Source: Roseateles depolymerans | Lineage (GTDB): Bacteria > Pseudomonadota > Gammaproteobacteria > Burkholderiales > Burkholderiaceae_C | Direction: 5' to 3' | Length of the DNA stretch: 64,000 nucleotides | Assembly: GCF_003387155.1 (NCBI RefSeq) | Contig: NZ_QUMT01000002.1 | Span: 377,694-441,693, forward strand | In this document: piece after piece, positions 43,358-52,552 of the stretch | How positions within the stretch are numbered: position 1 is the first letter of the stretch | Layout: the number at the start of each line of letters is the position of its first letter | Notes under the pieces: generated by a model | Seen by the model: the letters and a program-made list of their open reading frames with translations, nothing else | Databases searched by the model: none | What the model was told of the DNA's origin: nothing | Made by a program: the position numbers and the translations under genes

Positions 43358-43867
43358 ATGGCAAATCCGACGGCAACAACGCCGGGCTCCGACCACGAGC
43401 CGGGCTCCAAGGACCGCCCCACCAGCTTTGGCGTGTACAAGCCGGTGGACCATCTGGTGATCAGTTTTGCGCAGGCCGCTCAGGCGCAGGCCGCGCGCGA
43501 CGCGCTGCGGGCTTTGCCGCTGGAGGACGCGGACATCCACGCCTTCTCCGATGCACAGATGGTGGACCAAGTGGCGCAAGATCTCAAGAACGCCAGTCCG
43601 CTGGCCGCCATCGGTCAGGAAATCAACCTGCTGCGGGCGCACGGAGAGTTGGCCGAGCGGGGTTATCACTTCCTGGTGGTGAAAGCCAAGGACGACGCGG
43701 CGGCGCGCCGCATTGCCGAGACCGTGCGGGCGCAGGGGGCCGAACGGGCCCAGTACTACGGTCATTTCATCATTGAGGAAATGATCGATCCGGAAGCGGG
43801 CCGCCCGCAGGTGGCGGAATCGCCGGACCGCGGGCTGGACATGCATCCAAAGCCGCCCTTGCCCTGA
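43358..43867 (+). CDS. Hypothetical soluble protein, possible ferredoxin-like fold
   Basis: A 169-residue protein. After a 25-residue polar N-terminus come two alternating strand-helix units (HLVISFAQAAQAQAARDALR and GYHFLVVKAKDDAAARRIAE), which look like a ferredoxin-like or general-stress fold that acts on no known substrate. No membrane segment or metal motif. GAGGG lies 7 bp before the ATG. It has its own sigma-54 element and precedes the DUF883 gene by 71 bp. Confidence 0.78.
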   Translation: MANPTATTPGSDHEPGSKDRPTSFGVYKPVDHLVISFAQAAQAQAARDALRALPLEDADIHAFSDAQMVDQVAQDLKNASPLAAIGQEINLLRAHGELAERGYHFLVVKAKDDAAARRIAETVRAQGAERAQYYGHFIIEEMIDPEAGRPQVAESPDRGLDMHPKPPLP

Positions 43868-43874
43868 GGGGTCC

Positions 43875-43890
43875 CGGCATGCCGCTTGCC
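43875..43890 (+). promoter_or_regulatory. Sigma-54 -24/-12 promoter for the DUF883 operon
   Basis: CGGCATGCCGCTTGCC, a full GGCATG-N4-TTGC match. Predicted transcript start near 43901, leader about 38 nt. Confidence 0.7.
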
Positions 43891-43938
43891 AAAACCTCCC
43901 CATCCAATCCCGGACATGGCCAACGAAAGGAAACGATC

Positions 43939-44307
43939 ATGAGCACGACACCCAACAACGAGAAGAGCGACAAGACCGTCCCCTTCACCACCTCCGACGA
44001 TGCCGCCAAGGTGGCGCAGTCCGGCAATGGCATTGGCAGCACCTCCGGCGTCGAGCTGGTAAATCGTGTGGCCCAAAGCGCCCACGCTGCCATCGACAAG
44101 CTGGCCAACCAGGCCACGCCGGCGGTGCAGCATTTGCAGAAAAGCCTGGAGGGCACCGGTGAGCTGCTGCACGACCGTGCGGACAAGCTGCGCAGTGCCG
44201 GCGACGAATGGGCCGAAAGCGCCCGCTCCGGCGTGCGCGAGCATCCGCTGGTGGCCGTGGGCACCGCCTTCGCGCTGGGCCTGCTGATCGCCCGCCTGGC
44301 CCGTTGA
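43939..44307 (+). CDS. ElaB/YqjD/DUF883 family membrane-anchored protein
   Basis: About 122 residues from the ATG at 43939 (AAAGGAA upstream). It has a long amphipathic helical part (VELVNRVAQSAHAAIDKLAN onward) and a single C-terminal membrane anchor (VREHPLVAVGTAFALGLLIA), the DUF883 layout. E. coli relatives bind ribosomes at the inner membrane in stationary phase; whether this one does is unknown. First gene of a three-gene operon of the yqjD-yqjE kind. Confidence 0.9.
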   Translation: MSTTPNNEKSDKTVPFTTSDDAAKVAQSGNGIGSTSGVELVNRVAQSAHAAIDKLANQATPAVQHLQKSLEGTGELLHDRADKLRSAGDEWAESARSGVREHPLVAVGTAFALGLLIARLAR

Positions 44308-44320
44308 GCGCGGCGCGTCC

Positions 44321-44923
44321 ATGAGTGATCCCCGTCGCGACACGGGTCCCGCGCCGCTGCCCGACGGGCTGACGCCCCCCACGTCCTCCACCGCTGCTTC
44401 AGCCGCGGTGGAGGAGGGGGCGCGTCCGAACGCAGCGCCTGCCGATCATGCGGGCGCGACCCGCGCGAGTGGTGCAGCAGGTCCTGCCGGCTCGCCGGAA
44501 GGGCCCTTCCGACCGGACATTGGCTGGCTGGGAGATCTTCAAGGTCTGGCCCAGGCCGCACGCGGCATGTTCCAAAGCCGCGCGCTGTTGCTGGTACTGG
44601 AGCTGGAACGTGCCCGCCATGGCCTCATCAACCTGATGGTGCTGCTGGTGGTGGCCGCGATTGCCGGCTCTACCGCCTGGTTCGCGCTGTGGGCGGGACT
44701 CATCGCCCTGGCCGTGCACCTGGGGCTGGCCCTGCCGTGGGCTTGTGCCGGTGTGGTGGTGATCAACCTGCTGCTGCTGGGATGGGTCGCCTCCGCGATG
44801 AAGTCCCTGGCGCCGCTGATGTCGTTGCCCGCCTCCCGTCGCCAGTTCCACTGGCTCTTCAATGATCCCCGAGACCAAGAGGACACCTCCGCCGATGGCC
44901 GCCCCTCAGCCCCCAGTGCCTGA
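44321..44923 (+). CDS. YqjE-like, phage-holin-superfamily membrane protein
   Basis: A 200-residue protein with a 70-residue disordered N-terminus, a helix (LAQAARGMFQSRALLLVLEL) and two membrane segments (LMVLLVVAAIAGSTAWFALW, and the next at about residues 140-160). This is the YqjE/holin-III layout that usually follows a DUF883 gene. Despite the name, no phage genes are near. Role in the envelope is not established. Confidence 0.85.
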   Translation: MSDPRRDTGPAPLPDGLTPPTSSTAASAAVEEGARPNAAPADHAGATRASGAAGPAGSPEGPFRPDIGWLGDLQGLAQAARGMFQSRALLLVLELERARHGLINLMVLLVVAAIAGSTAWFALWAGLIALAVHLGLALPWACAGVVVINLLLLGWVASAMKSLAPLMSLPASRRQFHWLFNDPRDQEDTSADGRPSAPSA

Positions 44924-45602
44924 AACGCTCGAAGAGCTGAATGCCCGCATCGACCTGATCGAGCTGCGGGTGGTGCGCCGTGACATGGAGTTCCGTCACC
45001 ATGCTCAATCCCTCAAGGCCCGTGGCCATGCGCTGATGGCGCCCAGCCACTGGTTGCGGCCGGTGCTGGGCGTGGGGTCGGGCTGGCTGTTCTGGCGTCT
45101 GCTGCGTCGGCGTCCGCGCCGTCATGGCGCACGTGAGGCAGCGGCCGGCGGTCGGCCGCCGCTGGGAGCCGGCTTGCTCAGCGGCCTGCTGGGCTCACTG
45201 CTGGGGGCTAAAGCAGCGGAAGCTGCGGGTCCGTCGGGCCACGGTGGTGCCGCACAGGGCGGGCCTGGCAGCACTGCCGGCCATGAAGGCAAGGCCCGGC
45301 CAGAGCTGGGCATGCTGCAGATGCTCACCATGGCGTGGGGCTTCATGCCGGCACGCATTCGCGGCAGTCTCGGGCCCGACACCACCCAGCTGCTGCTGGG
45401 CCTAGTGGCTGGACTCATGCAGGGCATGCAGCACAAGCGCAAGGCGCGCAGTGAAGCGGCCGCGCAGGGGGCGGGTGCCGGTACGGGTGCCGCGACAACG
45501 GGCGCGCCCGGTGCAGCGCATGCAGCCGGATCTGCGGGCGTTTCGCCTGAAAGCGACCGTTTCACCAGCCCCGTCGGTCCGGTGCGCCCACCGGCGCCTT
45601 GA
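44895..45602 (+). CDS. Third gene of the yqjD-yqjE-type operon, membrane-associated
   Basis: About 235 residues if started at the ATG at 44895; the ATG at 44862 is also possible. A helical N-terminus (LEELNARIDLIELRVVRRDM) is followed by a basic region, a Gly/Ala-rich middle with two weak hydrophobic stretches and a disordered tail. It takes the place that YqjK holds in enteric bacteria but has no clear similarity to it. It overlaps the previous gene and ends in a strong terminator. Confidence 0.72.
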   Translation: MAAPQPPVPETLEELNARIDLIELRVVRRDMEFRHHAQSLKARGHALMAPSHWLRPVLGVGSGWLFWRLLRRRPRRHGAREAAAGGRPPLGAGLLSGLLGSLLGAKAAEAAGPSGHGGAAQGGPGSTAGHEGKARPELGMLQMLTMAWGFMPARIRGSLGPDTTQLLLGLVAGLMQGMQHKRKARSEAAAQGAGAGTGAATTGAPGAAHAAGSAGVSPESDRFTSPVGPVRPPAP

Positions 45603-45625
45603 CGCAGGCGTTTTGCCTCACAACA

Positions 45626-45662
45626 AAAGGCCTGTCACGATCGATTCGTGACAGGCCTTTTT
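45626..45662. terminator. Strong bidirectional terminator
   Basis: A 15-bp perfect stem (AAAGGCCTGTCACGA paired with its complement) with a 5-base loop, T-run on the right and A-run on the left, between convergent operons. Confidence 0.95.
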
Positions 45663-45694
45663 AACGTGGAAATGACGAGGGTGAAGAAAGAGCG

Positions 45695-46156
45695 TCAGCT
45701 CTTGTCAGCGGCGTTACGCGCCTGATCACGCAACAGGCGGATCTGGTCGTGATTGCGCAGCACACCGGCCAGCTGACGCTGCACCACCTCCATCACGCCG
45801 GCCGGCAGAGCCTTCTGGGCCGCCTTGCGGTAACGCGCCACGGCGGCGTCCTCACCGCGCTCGCATTCCTCCAGCATGGCCACGTCGCTGTAGCCGGTGA
45901 GGGTGCCCTTCACCGCCACCCAGCCGCGATGCAAGGCGCCGCTGGTGCTGCCCTCGTCTTCGGGCTTGCCGCCTTGCTGCCGCACGAGTTGCTGCAACTC
46001 GGCAGTTGCTTCACGGCACTCGGCAGCGCGCTTGGCGAAGACTTCACGCAGGCTGGCGCTGCGCACATGCTCGGCGCAGCTCAGGAAGCCGTATTCACCG
46101 TCCTTGCTGGTCTCGATGAGCGTGTTGAGTTCGTCGATCAGGTCTTTGGTGTCCAT
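45695..46156 (-). CDS. PA2169-family four-helix-bundle (DUF2383) protein
   Basis: About 153 residues from the ATG at 46156. It begins MDTKDLIDELNTLIETSKDG and runs through amphipathic helices typical of DUF2383, a ferritin-like four-helix bundle (YGFLSCAEHVRSASLREVFA, LRNHDQIRLLRDQARN). Function is not known; relatives are induced by stress. A sigma-54-like element lies 37 bp upstream. Confidence 0.9.
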   Translation of the reverse strand: MDTKDLIDELNTLIETSKDGEYGFLSCAEHVRSASLREVFAKRAAECREATAELQQLVRQQGGKPEDEGSTSGALHRGWVAVKGTLTGYSDVAMLEECERGEDAAVARYRKAAQKALPAGVMEVVQRQLAGVLRNHDQIRLLRDQARNAADKS

Positions 46157-46192
46157 GGTGCTGCCTTTTGAAGGGGTTGATGCCTTCCAGGA

Positions 46193-46208
46193 AGCAATGG
46201 GTGTTCCC
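46193..46208 (-). promoter_or_regulatory. Sigma-54-like element for the DUF2383 gene
   Basis: The minus strand reads GGGAACACCCATTGCT: correct GG/GC spacing, TTGCT at -12, two mismatches in the -24 box. Predicted leader about 26 nt. Confidence 0.45.
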
Positions 46209-46223
46209 GTGAGAACTGCCGGC

Positions 46224-48581
46224 TCAGTCGGCCGCGCCGCGAGCGGTGGCGGTCTTGCCCATGGCGCGGGCCAGGGCATCGAGCAACTGGGCCGGAGACG
46301 CCGGCTTTCGCAGCACCGGGAACGAGGACTCCGCCGTCAGCGCTTCGCTGTAGCCGCTGATCAGCACCACCGGCAGACCCGGCCGCCGACGCCGCAGCTC
46401 TCGCACCAGCGCCTGACCATCCATGCCGCCGGGCATCACCACGTCCGACAGCACCACGTCAAACGCCGCGCCGCTGCCGAACTGCTTCAGCGCTTCCTCC
46501 GCATTGGCGGCGGTGGTGACCTGGCAGGAGAGGCTGCGCAGCAGGCTGGCGGTGACGCGGTTGAGCTCCTCGTTGTCCTCCACCAGCAGCACGCTGGCGC
46601 CAGCCAGGGCGCCGGGGTCGGTGACGACCTCGGGCCTGGCAGCTGGCGCCGAGGTGCTGGCCGGCAGCAGCAGCGTGACGGTGGTGCCGTGGCCCGGCTG
46701 GCTGGCGATGCGGGCCGTGCCACCGGCCTGCACGCAAAAGCCCAGCACCTGGCTCAGGCCCAGGCCAGTGCCCTTGCCCACATCCTTGGTGGTGAAGAAG
46801 GGCTCGAAGACACGGGCCTGCACGTCCTCGGGAATGCCGCTGCCCTTGTCGGTGAAGGTGATGACCACGAAGTCACCGGGGCCGACGTCCTGCCGCTCAT
46901 ACGGCTCGGCATTGCGGGCCTCCAGCAGGATGTCGCCCATGCCGTTGGTGGCGTCGCGGGCATTGAGGGCGATGTTGATCATCGCCAGCTCCAGTTCCGC
47001 CGCGTCCACCTGGATGGTGCGGGTGTCCGGTGCCACCAGTAGCCGCAGCTGCATGCGCTTGCCCAGCACCGTGGCCAGCAGTTCCTTCATCTCACCCAGC
47101 GCGGTGGCCATGTCCAGCACCTGCGGACGCACCGGCTGGCGGCCGGACACCCGCAGCAGGTGCTGTGTCAGGCGGCTGCCCACCTCCACCGACCGCATGA
47201 TGGCGCCCACCGGCATGGCCAGGGACTCGGCATGCGGGCTGCGCTGGATCAAATGGGCGCTGTTGCTGATGACGCCCAGCAGGTTGTTGAAGTCGTGCGC
47301 CACACCGCCGGTCAGGCGACCCAGGGCTGCCGTGCGCTGCGTGCGGGAGCTGCGCTGCTCGGCCTCGCGGGTGCGGATGATGGCTTCATTGACGCGCCGC
47401 TCCAGCTCGCCACGCCCTTGCCGGATGGCGGCGCTGGCGTCTTCCAGGGCCAGGGCCACCTCGTCGCATTCGGCCATGCCGGTGGGGCCGGCCTGTACCG
47501 GTTCACCGGCCCGCAGCTTGTTGGCGATGTCGGTCAGCTGATGGATGGGGCGGGAGATGCGTCGGCTGATCCACAAGGCGCCGCCGAAGCCGCCCAGGAT
47601 CAGCACCAGCGACCCCAGCACGATCGGGCGCAGGGCCTGCGTCCGGCCGCCCAGCAGGGTCTGGCGTGGCACCGCCGTCAAAAAGGTCCAGCCCTGGGGC
47701 GAGGTGCTGAAGAAACCGATCACCGGGGTGCCGTCCAGCGACACGGATTCAAAAACCGACTCCCGATGTTCCATCATGCGCTGCTGCAGGTCCTGCGTCG
47801 CACGCCGGCCCGCATGGCTGGTGCCGCCCGGATGGCGGGCCACCACGGTGCCGGCGGCATCCATGATGGTGGCGGTCCAGTCGTCAGGCATTTTCTGGGC
47901 ATCGATGATCTGCTGGAGTTCCTGCGGCAGCAGCGTCATCGACAGGTTCATCAGCACACGGCCGTTTCGCTCCACCGGCTGGACGATCACGGCCCGCAGC
48001 TGTCCCGTCACCGGGTCGGGCTCCAGGCCGCCGATGACCGGCTTGTCCACCAGCGGCTGCACGGTGCTCCCTGCGCTCCCCGCGCCCGCTGCGATGGCGC
48101 TGGCCGCGACCCCACGCGGCGCGGCCGAGCCCACTGAAGCGCCGCCGTTGCCGCGCTGCATCCCGATGGCGCCCGGCTGGCCCGACGGCCCGGCCTGCCC
48201 CGGCGACAGGGCCGCGCCCGGGGGCGTCGTCTCCCGCGTGCTCATCAGCACTTGATCCGCCGTGGTCAGCTCCACCCAGCCCGCCATGCCTTGCAAGGCG
48301 CGCCGCGACTGGAGTTGCAGCGTGGCCAGATCTTCCGGCGACAGCGCCGGTCCCTTGTCCAGCGTCTGGGACAGGGACAGCATCCGCGCGATGCCGGCGC
48401 GCTGCGACAGTTCCTTGTCCACCACCATGGACAGGGCCCGGGTGTTGTCCTGCAGATGACGCACCAGCGCCTTCTGTTCGTCCTGCCAGGTCTGCCAGCT
48501 CAGCCAGAGGGCGGCCAGCATGCTGGGCACCATCACCGAGACAACAAGCAGCAGCAGACGGGTTCGAATGGAAAGAGGCAT
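46224..48581 (-). CDS. Membrane hybrid histidine kinase (Cache-HAMP-HisKA-HATPase-REC)
   Basis: About 785 residues from the ATG at 48581; a TTG 32 codons earlier is an alternative. Two membrane segments (about 7-26 and 320-337) enclose a long periplasmic sensor that looks like a double Cache domain with a Gly/Ala-rich insertion. HAMP follows, then the NtrB-like phospho-acceptor site GGVAHDFNNLLGVISN (His429), an ATPase domain (NIALNARDAT, TDKGSGIP, GTGLGLS) and a C-terminal receiver (VVLSDVVMPGGMDG). It likely senses a small extracellular molecule. Confidence 0.92.
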   Translation of the reverse strand: MPLSIRTRLLLLVVSVMVPSMLAALWLSWQTWQDEQKALVRHLQDNTRALSMVVDKELSQRAGIARMLSLSQTLDKGPALSPEDLATLQLQSRRALQGMAGWVELTTADQVLMSTRETTPPGAALSPGQAGPSGQPGAIGMQRGNGGASVGSAAPRGVAASAIAAGAGSAGSTVQPLVDKPVIGGLEPDPVTGQLRAVIVQPVERNGRVLMNLSMTLLPQELQQIIDAQKMPDDWTATIMDAAGTVVARHPGGTSHAGRRATQDLQQRMMEHRESVFESVSLDGTPVIGFFSTSPQGWTFLTAVPRQTLLGGRTQALRPIVLGSLVLILGGFGGALWISRRISRPIHQLTDIANKLRAGEPVQAGPTGMAECDEVALALEDASAAIRQGRGELERRVNEAIIRTREAEQRSSRTQRTAALGRLTGGVAHDFNNLLGVISNSAHLIQRSPHAESLAMPVGAIMRSVEVGSRLTQHLLRVSGRQPVRPQVLDMATALGEMKELLATVLGKRMQLRLLVAPDTRTIQVDAAELELAMINIALNARDATNGMGDILLEARNAEPYERQDVGPGDFVVITFTDKGSGIPEDVQARVFEPFFTTKDVGKGTGLGLSQVLGFCVQAGGTARIASQPGHGTTVTLLLPASTSAPAARPEVVTDPGALAGASVLLVEDNEELNRVTASLLRSLSCQVTTAANAEEALKQFGSGAAFDVVLSDVVMPGGMDGQALVRELRRRRPGLPVVLISGYSEALTAESSFPVLRKPASPAQLLDALARAMGKTATARGAAD

Positions 48582-48688
48582 GGGCTGGGAGGCGCTACGG
48601 ACACGCCAGCGCGGCCAGGCGCCGGCATCGGTCCTGGACGACGGGTGGGAGAGGATGCTGTTCAATTCAAAACGCAACAGTTGGCAGT

Positions 48689-49915
48689 CTAAGGGGCAGA
48701 CCGGGGGTGCGAGACATCGGCAGCCGGCTCGGCCGGTCGCTGCACGACTTCCGTGTGAATGGTGGTGTCAATGGTGGTGACGGCCACGGCGACGCCGGGC
48801 GGCCGCAGCAGCGACGCCAGGCTGGGGCAGGGCCGGTCGCTCCCTTGCAGGTAGACGGAGATGGGGCGCATCAGCCGATTGCGCTGGCTGATGGCCTTCA
48901 GGCAGATGAGCAGCGGCACGGCCAGCACCGCGCCGGCCATGCCCCACAGCCAGCCCCAGAACATCACCGACAGCAGCACCGACAGCGGGTTCATCGACAG
49001 CTGCTTCCCCACCACCATGGGCGTCACCGCATTGGCCTCCACTGCATGGATCAGCAGGTAGGCCAGCATCGGGCTGCACAGCGCCAGGACGCTGCCGTCG
49101 CCCAGCGACGACGCCAGCGATGCGGCCAGCAGCAGTCCCGCCATGATCAGCGGGCCGAGGTAGGGGATGAAATTCATCAGCGCGGCCATTGCGCCCCACA
49201 GGCCCGGATTGGGCAGGTCCAGCATCCACATGACGCTCGCCACCACGATGCCGACGCCACTGTTGATCAGCGCCACCGACACCACATAGCGCGAGATGTC
49301 CCGCTGCGCCGCCCGCAGGCCTCCCAGCACGCCGGCCCGCAATCGGGTGCGCGCCGGCAGCAGTTCGATGCAGCGCGACAGCACCCAGTGCTCTGACGCC
49401 AGCAGGAAATACAGCAGCACGGTGGTGGCCGCCGCGGACACGACGAAGTGCAGGCCCTTGCCCACGACCGTGGCGGTGAGGGCCACGCTCTCCGTGGTGA
49501 GCTTTTCACGCAAGGGGTCTGGCGCCGGGGTGCCGGCGCGCGAGCCGGATCGCCGCTCCGGCCCGAAGCCTGGAATGGTGGCCCGCCACCGGTCCACCCG
49601 GTTGAGCGCCTGAGACACCGCCTCCGGGGCCCGCTGCCACCACTGCGCAGCCGGTTCCGCCAGCAGGGCCAGCGCCAGCACACTGCAGCCCACCAGGGTG
49701 GTCACCAGCATGGCTGCGCTGATGCCTTCGGGAATGCCGTGATGGCGCATGGTCCGCACGGCCGGGGCCAGCACGAAGGTCAGGATCAGCGCCACCAGGA
49801 CGGGCAGCACGATGCTGCTCGCTTCCCTGAGCAGGAAAAGCAAGGCAATCAGCAGCAGGCCGCGTGAGGCCCATCGGCGGACCGTCGTCGGGCGGGGTAG
49901 GGAAAAGGCTCGCAA
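48689..49915 (-). CDS. AI-2E family transporter (UPF0118)
   Basis: A 408-residue polytopic protein with about eight membrane segments. The family signature is the region around LMNFIPYLGPLIMAGLLLAA and LLIHAVEANAVTPMVVGKQL. Members have been linked to autoinducer-2 export or sodium/proton antiport, so the substrate here is open. The start is a TTG at 49915. A short disordered tail follows the last helix. Confidence 0.88.
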   Translation of the reverse strand: MRAFSLPRPTTVRRWASRGLLLIALLFLLREASSIVLPVLVALILTFVLAPAVRTMRHHGIPEGISAAMLVTTLVGCSVLALALLAEPAAQWWQRAPEAVSQALNRVDRWRATIPGFGPERRSGSRAGTPAPDPLREKLTTESVALTATVVGKGLHFVVSAAATTVLLYFLLASEHWVLSRCIELLPARTRLRAGVLGGLRAAQRDISRYVVSVALINSGVGIVVASVMWMLDLPNPGLWGAMAALMNFIPYLGPLIMAGLLLAASLASSLGDGSVLALCSPMLAYLLIHAVEANAVTPMVVGKQLSMNPLSVLLSVMFWGWLWGMAGAVLAVPLLICLKAISQRNRLMRPISVYLQGSDRPCPSLASLLRPPGVAVAVTTIDTTIHTEVVQRPAEPAADVSHPRSAP

Positions 49916-50527
49916 GGGCGGGCACTCCAGGCTGTCCAGGAAGGTAGGAATGACCCGGTGGAATCATCCTGGGGGGCTTTAAAGCAAGCGGCGCGCCAAT
50001 GCGCGGCGGTGTCGGCTGGAGCGCCTGGAAACCGTGAAGGGATTGGCTGTTTGAGGGACTGCGATGAGGCCTGCGCCCCCTGCGTGAGGGGCATGACCGA
50101 ATGCCTGGCATCCCGACGGGTCCTGACAGTCGGCGCGTTGGTGCTCATCGACGGCAAATTACCGCGCAGGTACACGCTGAGGCTGTAAATGCTGCCGTAA
50201 ACGATGCCGGATCACGCGGGTGGAATCAGCGTGATGGGCGCCAGGCGCCGTTTTGACGGGACAGCCGCGAGTCGTTTCGCGACAGTTTGAAACAATGTGG
50301 GCAGGCCGCGTGCCTGAGCGAACAATTGCGGTTTAGCCCGTGGTTGAGGGGCTTTCCGGGCATTTGCGAACAGTCCCGGCGGGCCTGAAGCGGCCTTGGC
50401 GGGCCCCGAAACCACCGCTGGAAGCGCGCGGGACTGCGAGGCGGCATGGGTCTTGCGTTGCATGGGCATCTGGTCGTTGTCTGCCTGCGCGGACCGGCCC
50501 ATTACACACCTCACAGGAGTAGCAACA
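49916..50527. other. 612-bp intergenic region upstream of rpoN
   Basis: No supported gene. A weak -24/-12-like sequence TGGGTCTTGCGTTGCA at 50447-50462 lies 66 bp before the rpoN start, which could mean autoregulation but has three mismatches. A small hairpin CGCGA...TCGCG lies near 50262-50277. Confidence 0.4.
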
Positions 50528-51940
50528 GTGGGAGCCTTGGAACTACGGCACGAGCACAGGCAGTCTCAGACGCTGTCCCCACGTCTGCAACATGCCGTCA
50601 GGTTGCTGCAGATGTCCTCGCTGGACTTTTCGACGATGGTCACGGACATGCTGGGGCGCAACCCCTTCCTGGAAGTGACGGAAGGATCGGAGGAAGGTGC
50701 GGCGCTTGAAGGCGACATGCCGGTGGCGGAATCGCCGGTGATGTCCGATGTACCGGAATCGCTGCCGGACGATCGCGAGATCTGGCGCGCTGACAGCGGC
50801 AGCTCGCTGCGCCGCGCGGACGACGGTGAAATGAGCGCGCTGGAGATGACCGCCGCGCAGACCTGCCTGCGTGAGCATCTGCGCAGCCAGCTCAATGTGC
50901 TGCGGCTGTCACCGCGGGATTTGCTGCTGGCGTCCATCGTGGCCGAGTCGGTGGATGACGACGGCTATCTGCGCAGCTCGCTGGAAGAGCTGGCCGCCGT
51001 GTCGCAGCTCAATCCGGCGCCCGAGCTGGGGGAAATGCAGATTGCGCTCAAGCGCGTGCAGGCCCTGGACCCGCTGGGCGTGGGCGCTCGCAGCGTGGCG
51101 GAATGCCTGCTGCTGCAGCTGCCCAAGATCGACTGCGGCCGCAGCCGCCAGTTGGCCGAGCGCATCCTCACGCAGCATCTGAACCTGCTGGCCTCGCGGG
51201 ACATCCCGTCGCTGGCGCAGTTGCTGGACATCACCGTGGCGGAAGCCGAGGCGGTGTGCCTGAAGCTGCGGCGTTTTGATCCGCGACCGGGCTGGCGGTA
51301 TGAGACCACGCAGGCCCCCTACATCGTGCCGGACGTGCTGACCACCAAGGTGCGCGGCCAGTGGCGCGTGCAGCTCAACCCTGCCGTGATTCCGAAGGTG
51401 CGCATGAACCAGGTGTATGCGGAGCTGTTCCAGCGCCACCGCAACCAGGGGCATTCGGAGCTGGCCAATCACCTGCAGGAGGCCCGCTGGACGATGCGCA
51501 ATATCGAGCAGCGCTTCTCCACCATCCTGGACGTGGCCAACGCCATCGTGCGTCGCCAGCGTCATTTCCTGGAATTCGGCGCGATGGCGATGAAGCCGCT
51601 GGGCCTGAAGGAGATCGCGGACGAGGTGGGCATCCACGAATCGACCGTCTCCCGCGTGACCAACAACAAGTACCTGGCCACGCCCACCGGCGTGTATGAG
51701 CTGAAGTACTTCTTCTCGCGCGCCATCGTCAGCAGCAACGGCAGCGCTTGCTCGGGCACTGCCATCCGCGGGCTGATCAAGGACATCATCGAGGCGGAGA
51801 AGCCGGACAGCCCGCTGTCCGATGCCGAGATCACGCGTCAGTTGGCCCGCCAGGGGCTGGTGGTGGCGCGTCGCACGGTGACCAAGTACCGCCAGATGCT
51901 GCGCATCGAAGCGGTGGATCGCCGTCGTCAGCACAGCTGA
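50528..51940 (+). CDS. rpoN: RNA polymerase sigma-54 factor RpoN
   Basis: About 470 residues from the GTG at 50528 (AGGAG 8 bp upstream). The N-terminal activator-interacting region is Gln/Leu-rich (LSPRLQHAVRLLQMSSLDF), the core-binding middle follows, and the helix-turn-helix KEIADEVGIHESTVSRVTNN and the RpoN box ARRTVTKYRQ, which reads the -24 element, are complete. The usual neighbours of proteobacterial rpoN (lptB, hpf, ptsN) are absent, so this may be a second copy. It is followed by its own terminator. Confidence 0.95.
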   Translation: MGALELRHEHRQSQTLSPRLQHAVRLLQMSSLDFSTMVTDMLGRNPFLEVTEGSEEGAALEGDMPVAESPVMSDVPESLPDDREIWRADSGSSLRRADDGEMSALEMTAAQTCLREHLRSQLNVLRLSPRDLLLASIVAESVDDDGYLRSSLEELAAVSQLNPAPELGEMQIALKRVQALDPLGVGARSVAECLLLQLPKIDCGRSRQLAERILTQHLNLLASRDIPSLAQLLDITVAEAEAVCLKLRRFDPRPGWRYETTQAPYIVPDVLTTKVRGQWRVQLNPAVIPKVRMNQVYAELFQRHRNQGHSELANHLQEARWTMRNIEQRFSTILDVANAIVRRQRHFLEFGAMAMKPLGLKEIADEVGIHESTVSRVTNNKYLATPTGVYELKYFFSRAIVSSNGSACSGTAIRGLIKDIIEAEKPDSPLSDAEITRQLARQGLVVARRTVTKYRQMLRIEAVDRRRQHS

Positions 51941-51969
51941 GGTCGCTGAGCAAGGCGCTCGTTCTCATC

Positions 51970-51993
51970 GGCCCGCTTTTCAGCGGGCCTTTT
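51970..51993 (+). terminator. Intrinsic terminator after rpoN
   Basis: Stem GGCCCGCT / AGCGGGCC, loop TTTC, then TTTT. Confidence 0.9.
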
Positions 51994-52009
51994 CATGTCG
52001 GCTGCGGCT

Positions 52010-52405
52010 TCAGGACCGGCCGGCCTTGCCGTGCTCAGCCACGGAGCCCCGCGGCGCAGGCGCGCCCTTGGGGTCGTCCACCAGGCCTTTGCGCTGCTGC
52101 GCATCCAGTCCCGGCGTGGCCCGCAGGTCGGTGTCCACCTGGCCGTCCTTCAGGTCCTGGTGGGCTTGTTGCAGCACTTCGCGCTGCCGGTCGCCGGCGG
52201 CGCCGGTGCCCATGCCGCCGGTGGCGTCCGAGCCGGTGGACTGGTCCCGCTCATGGGGCAGTTGCAGGTCGCGGTCCGACTGCGTATCCGCATCCGCGTC
52301 CGCGTCGGCGTCGGCGCCAGGGGCTTGCGTGCCGGGCGCGACCGGATTCTTGTTCAGCAAATGGGCGGGTTCGCCGCCTTCGGGTCGGGTAGGGGAACGG
52401 GTCAT
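52010..52405 (-). CDS. Small hydrophilic protein with an Ala-Asp repeat
   Basis: About 131 residues from the ATG at 52405 (AAGGAG 7 bp before). Entirely polar and probably disordered, with ADADADADADT encoded by a hexanucleotide repeat, and a charged C-terminal half (DRQREVLQQAHQDLKDGQVD). No family recognised. The ribosome site and terminal position before the rpoN terminator support a real gene. Confidence 0.65.
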   Translation of the reverse strand: MTRSPTRPEGGEPAHLLNKNPVAPGTQAPGADADADADADTQSDRDLQLPHERDQSTGSDATGGMGTGAAGDRQREVLQQAHQDLKDGQVDTDLRATPGLDAQQRKGLVDDPKGAPAPRGSVAEHGKAGRS

Positions 52406-52439
52406 GAGAGTCTCCTTCGAATCGGTCCTGCTGCTGTTT

Positions 52440-52455
52440 GGCAATCGACCGGCCC
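52440..52455 (-). promoter_or_regulatory. Weak sigma-54-like element
   Basis: The minus strand reads GGGCCGGTCGATTGCC: GG/GC spacing and TTGC are right, but the -24 box has two mismatches. It would give a 24-nt leader for the gene at 52405. Confidence 0.35.
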
Positions 52456-52552
52456 GCCCAAGTTGTCAAATGAATCGGGCAAATCGCAAGATCCCTCAGA
52501 CCCGGCAGTCCTAGCATGGTGTGCCTCTGCATGATGAAGTTTGAGGTTCACG

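Noticed and set aside
44321..44923. Holin-superfamily protein considered as a sign of a prophage
   Set aside because: It follows a DUF883 gene in the usual yqjD-yqjE order and no phage genes are nearby.
49849..50175. 108-codon minus-strand frame upstream of the AI-2E gene
   Set aside because: No ribosome site, shadow-like composition, overlaps the start of the permease.
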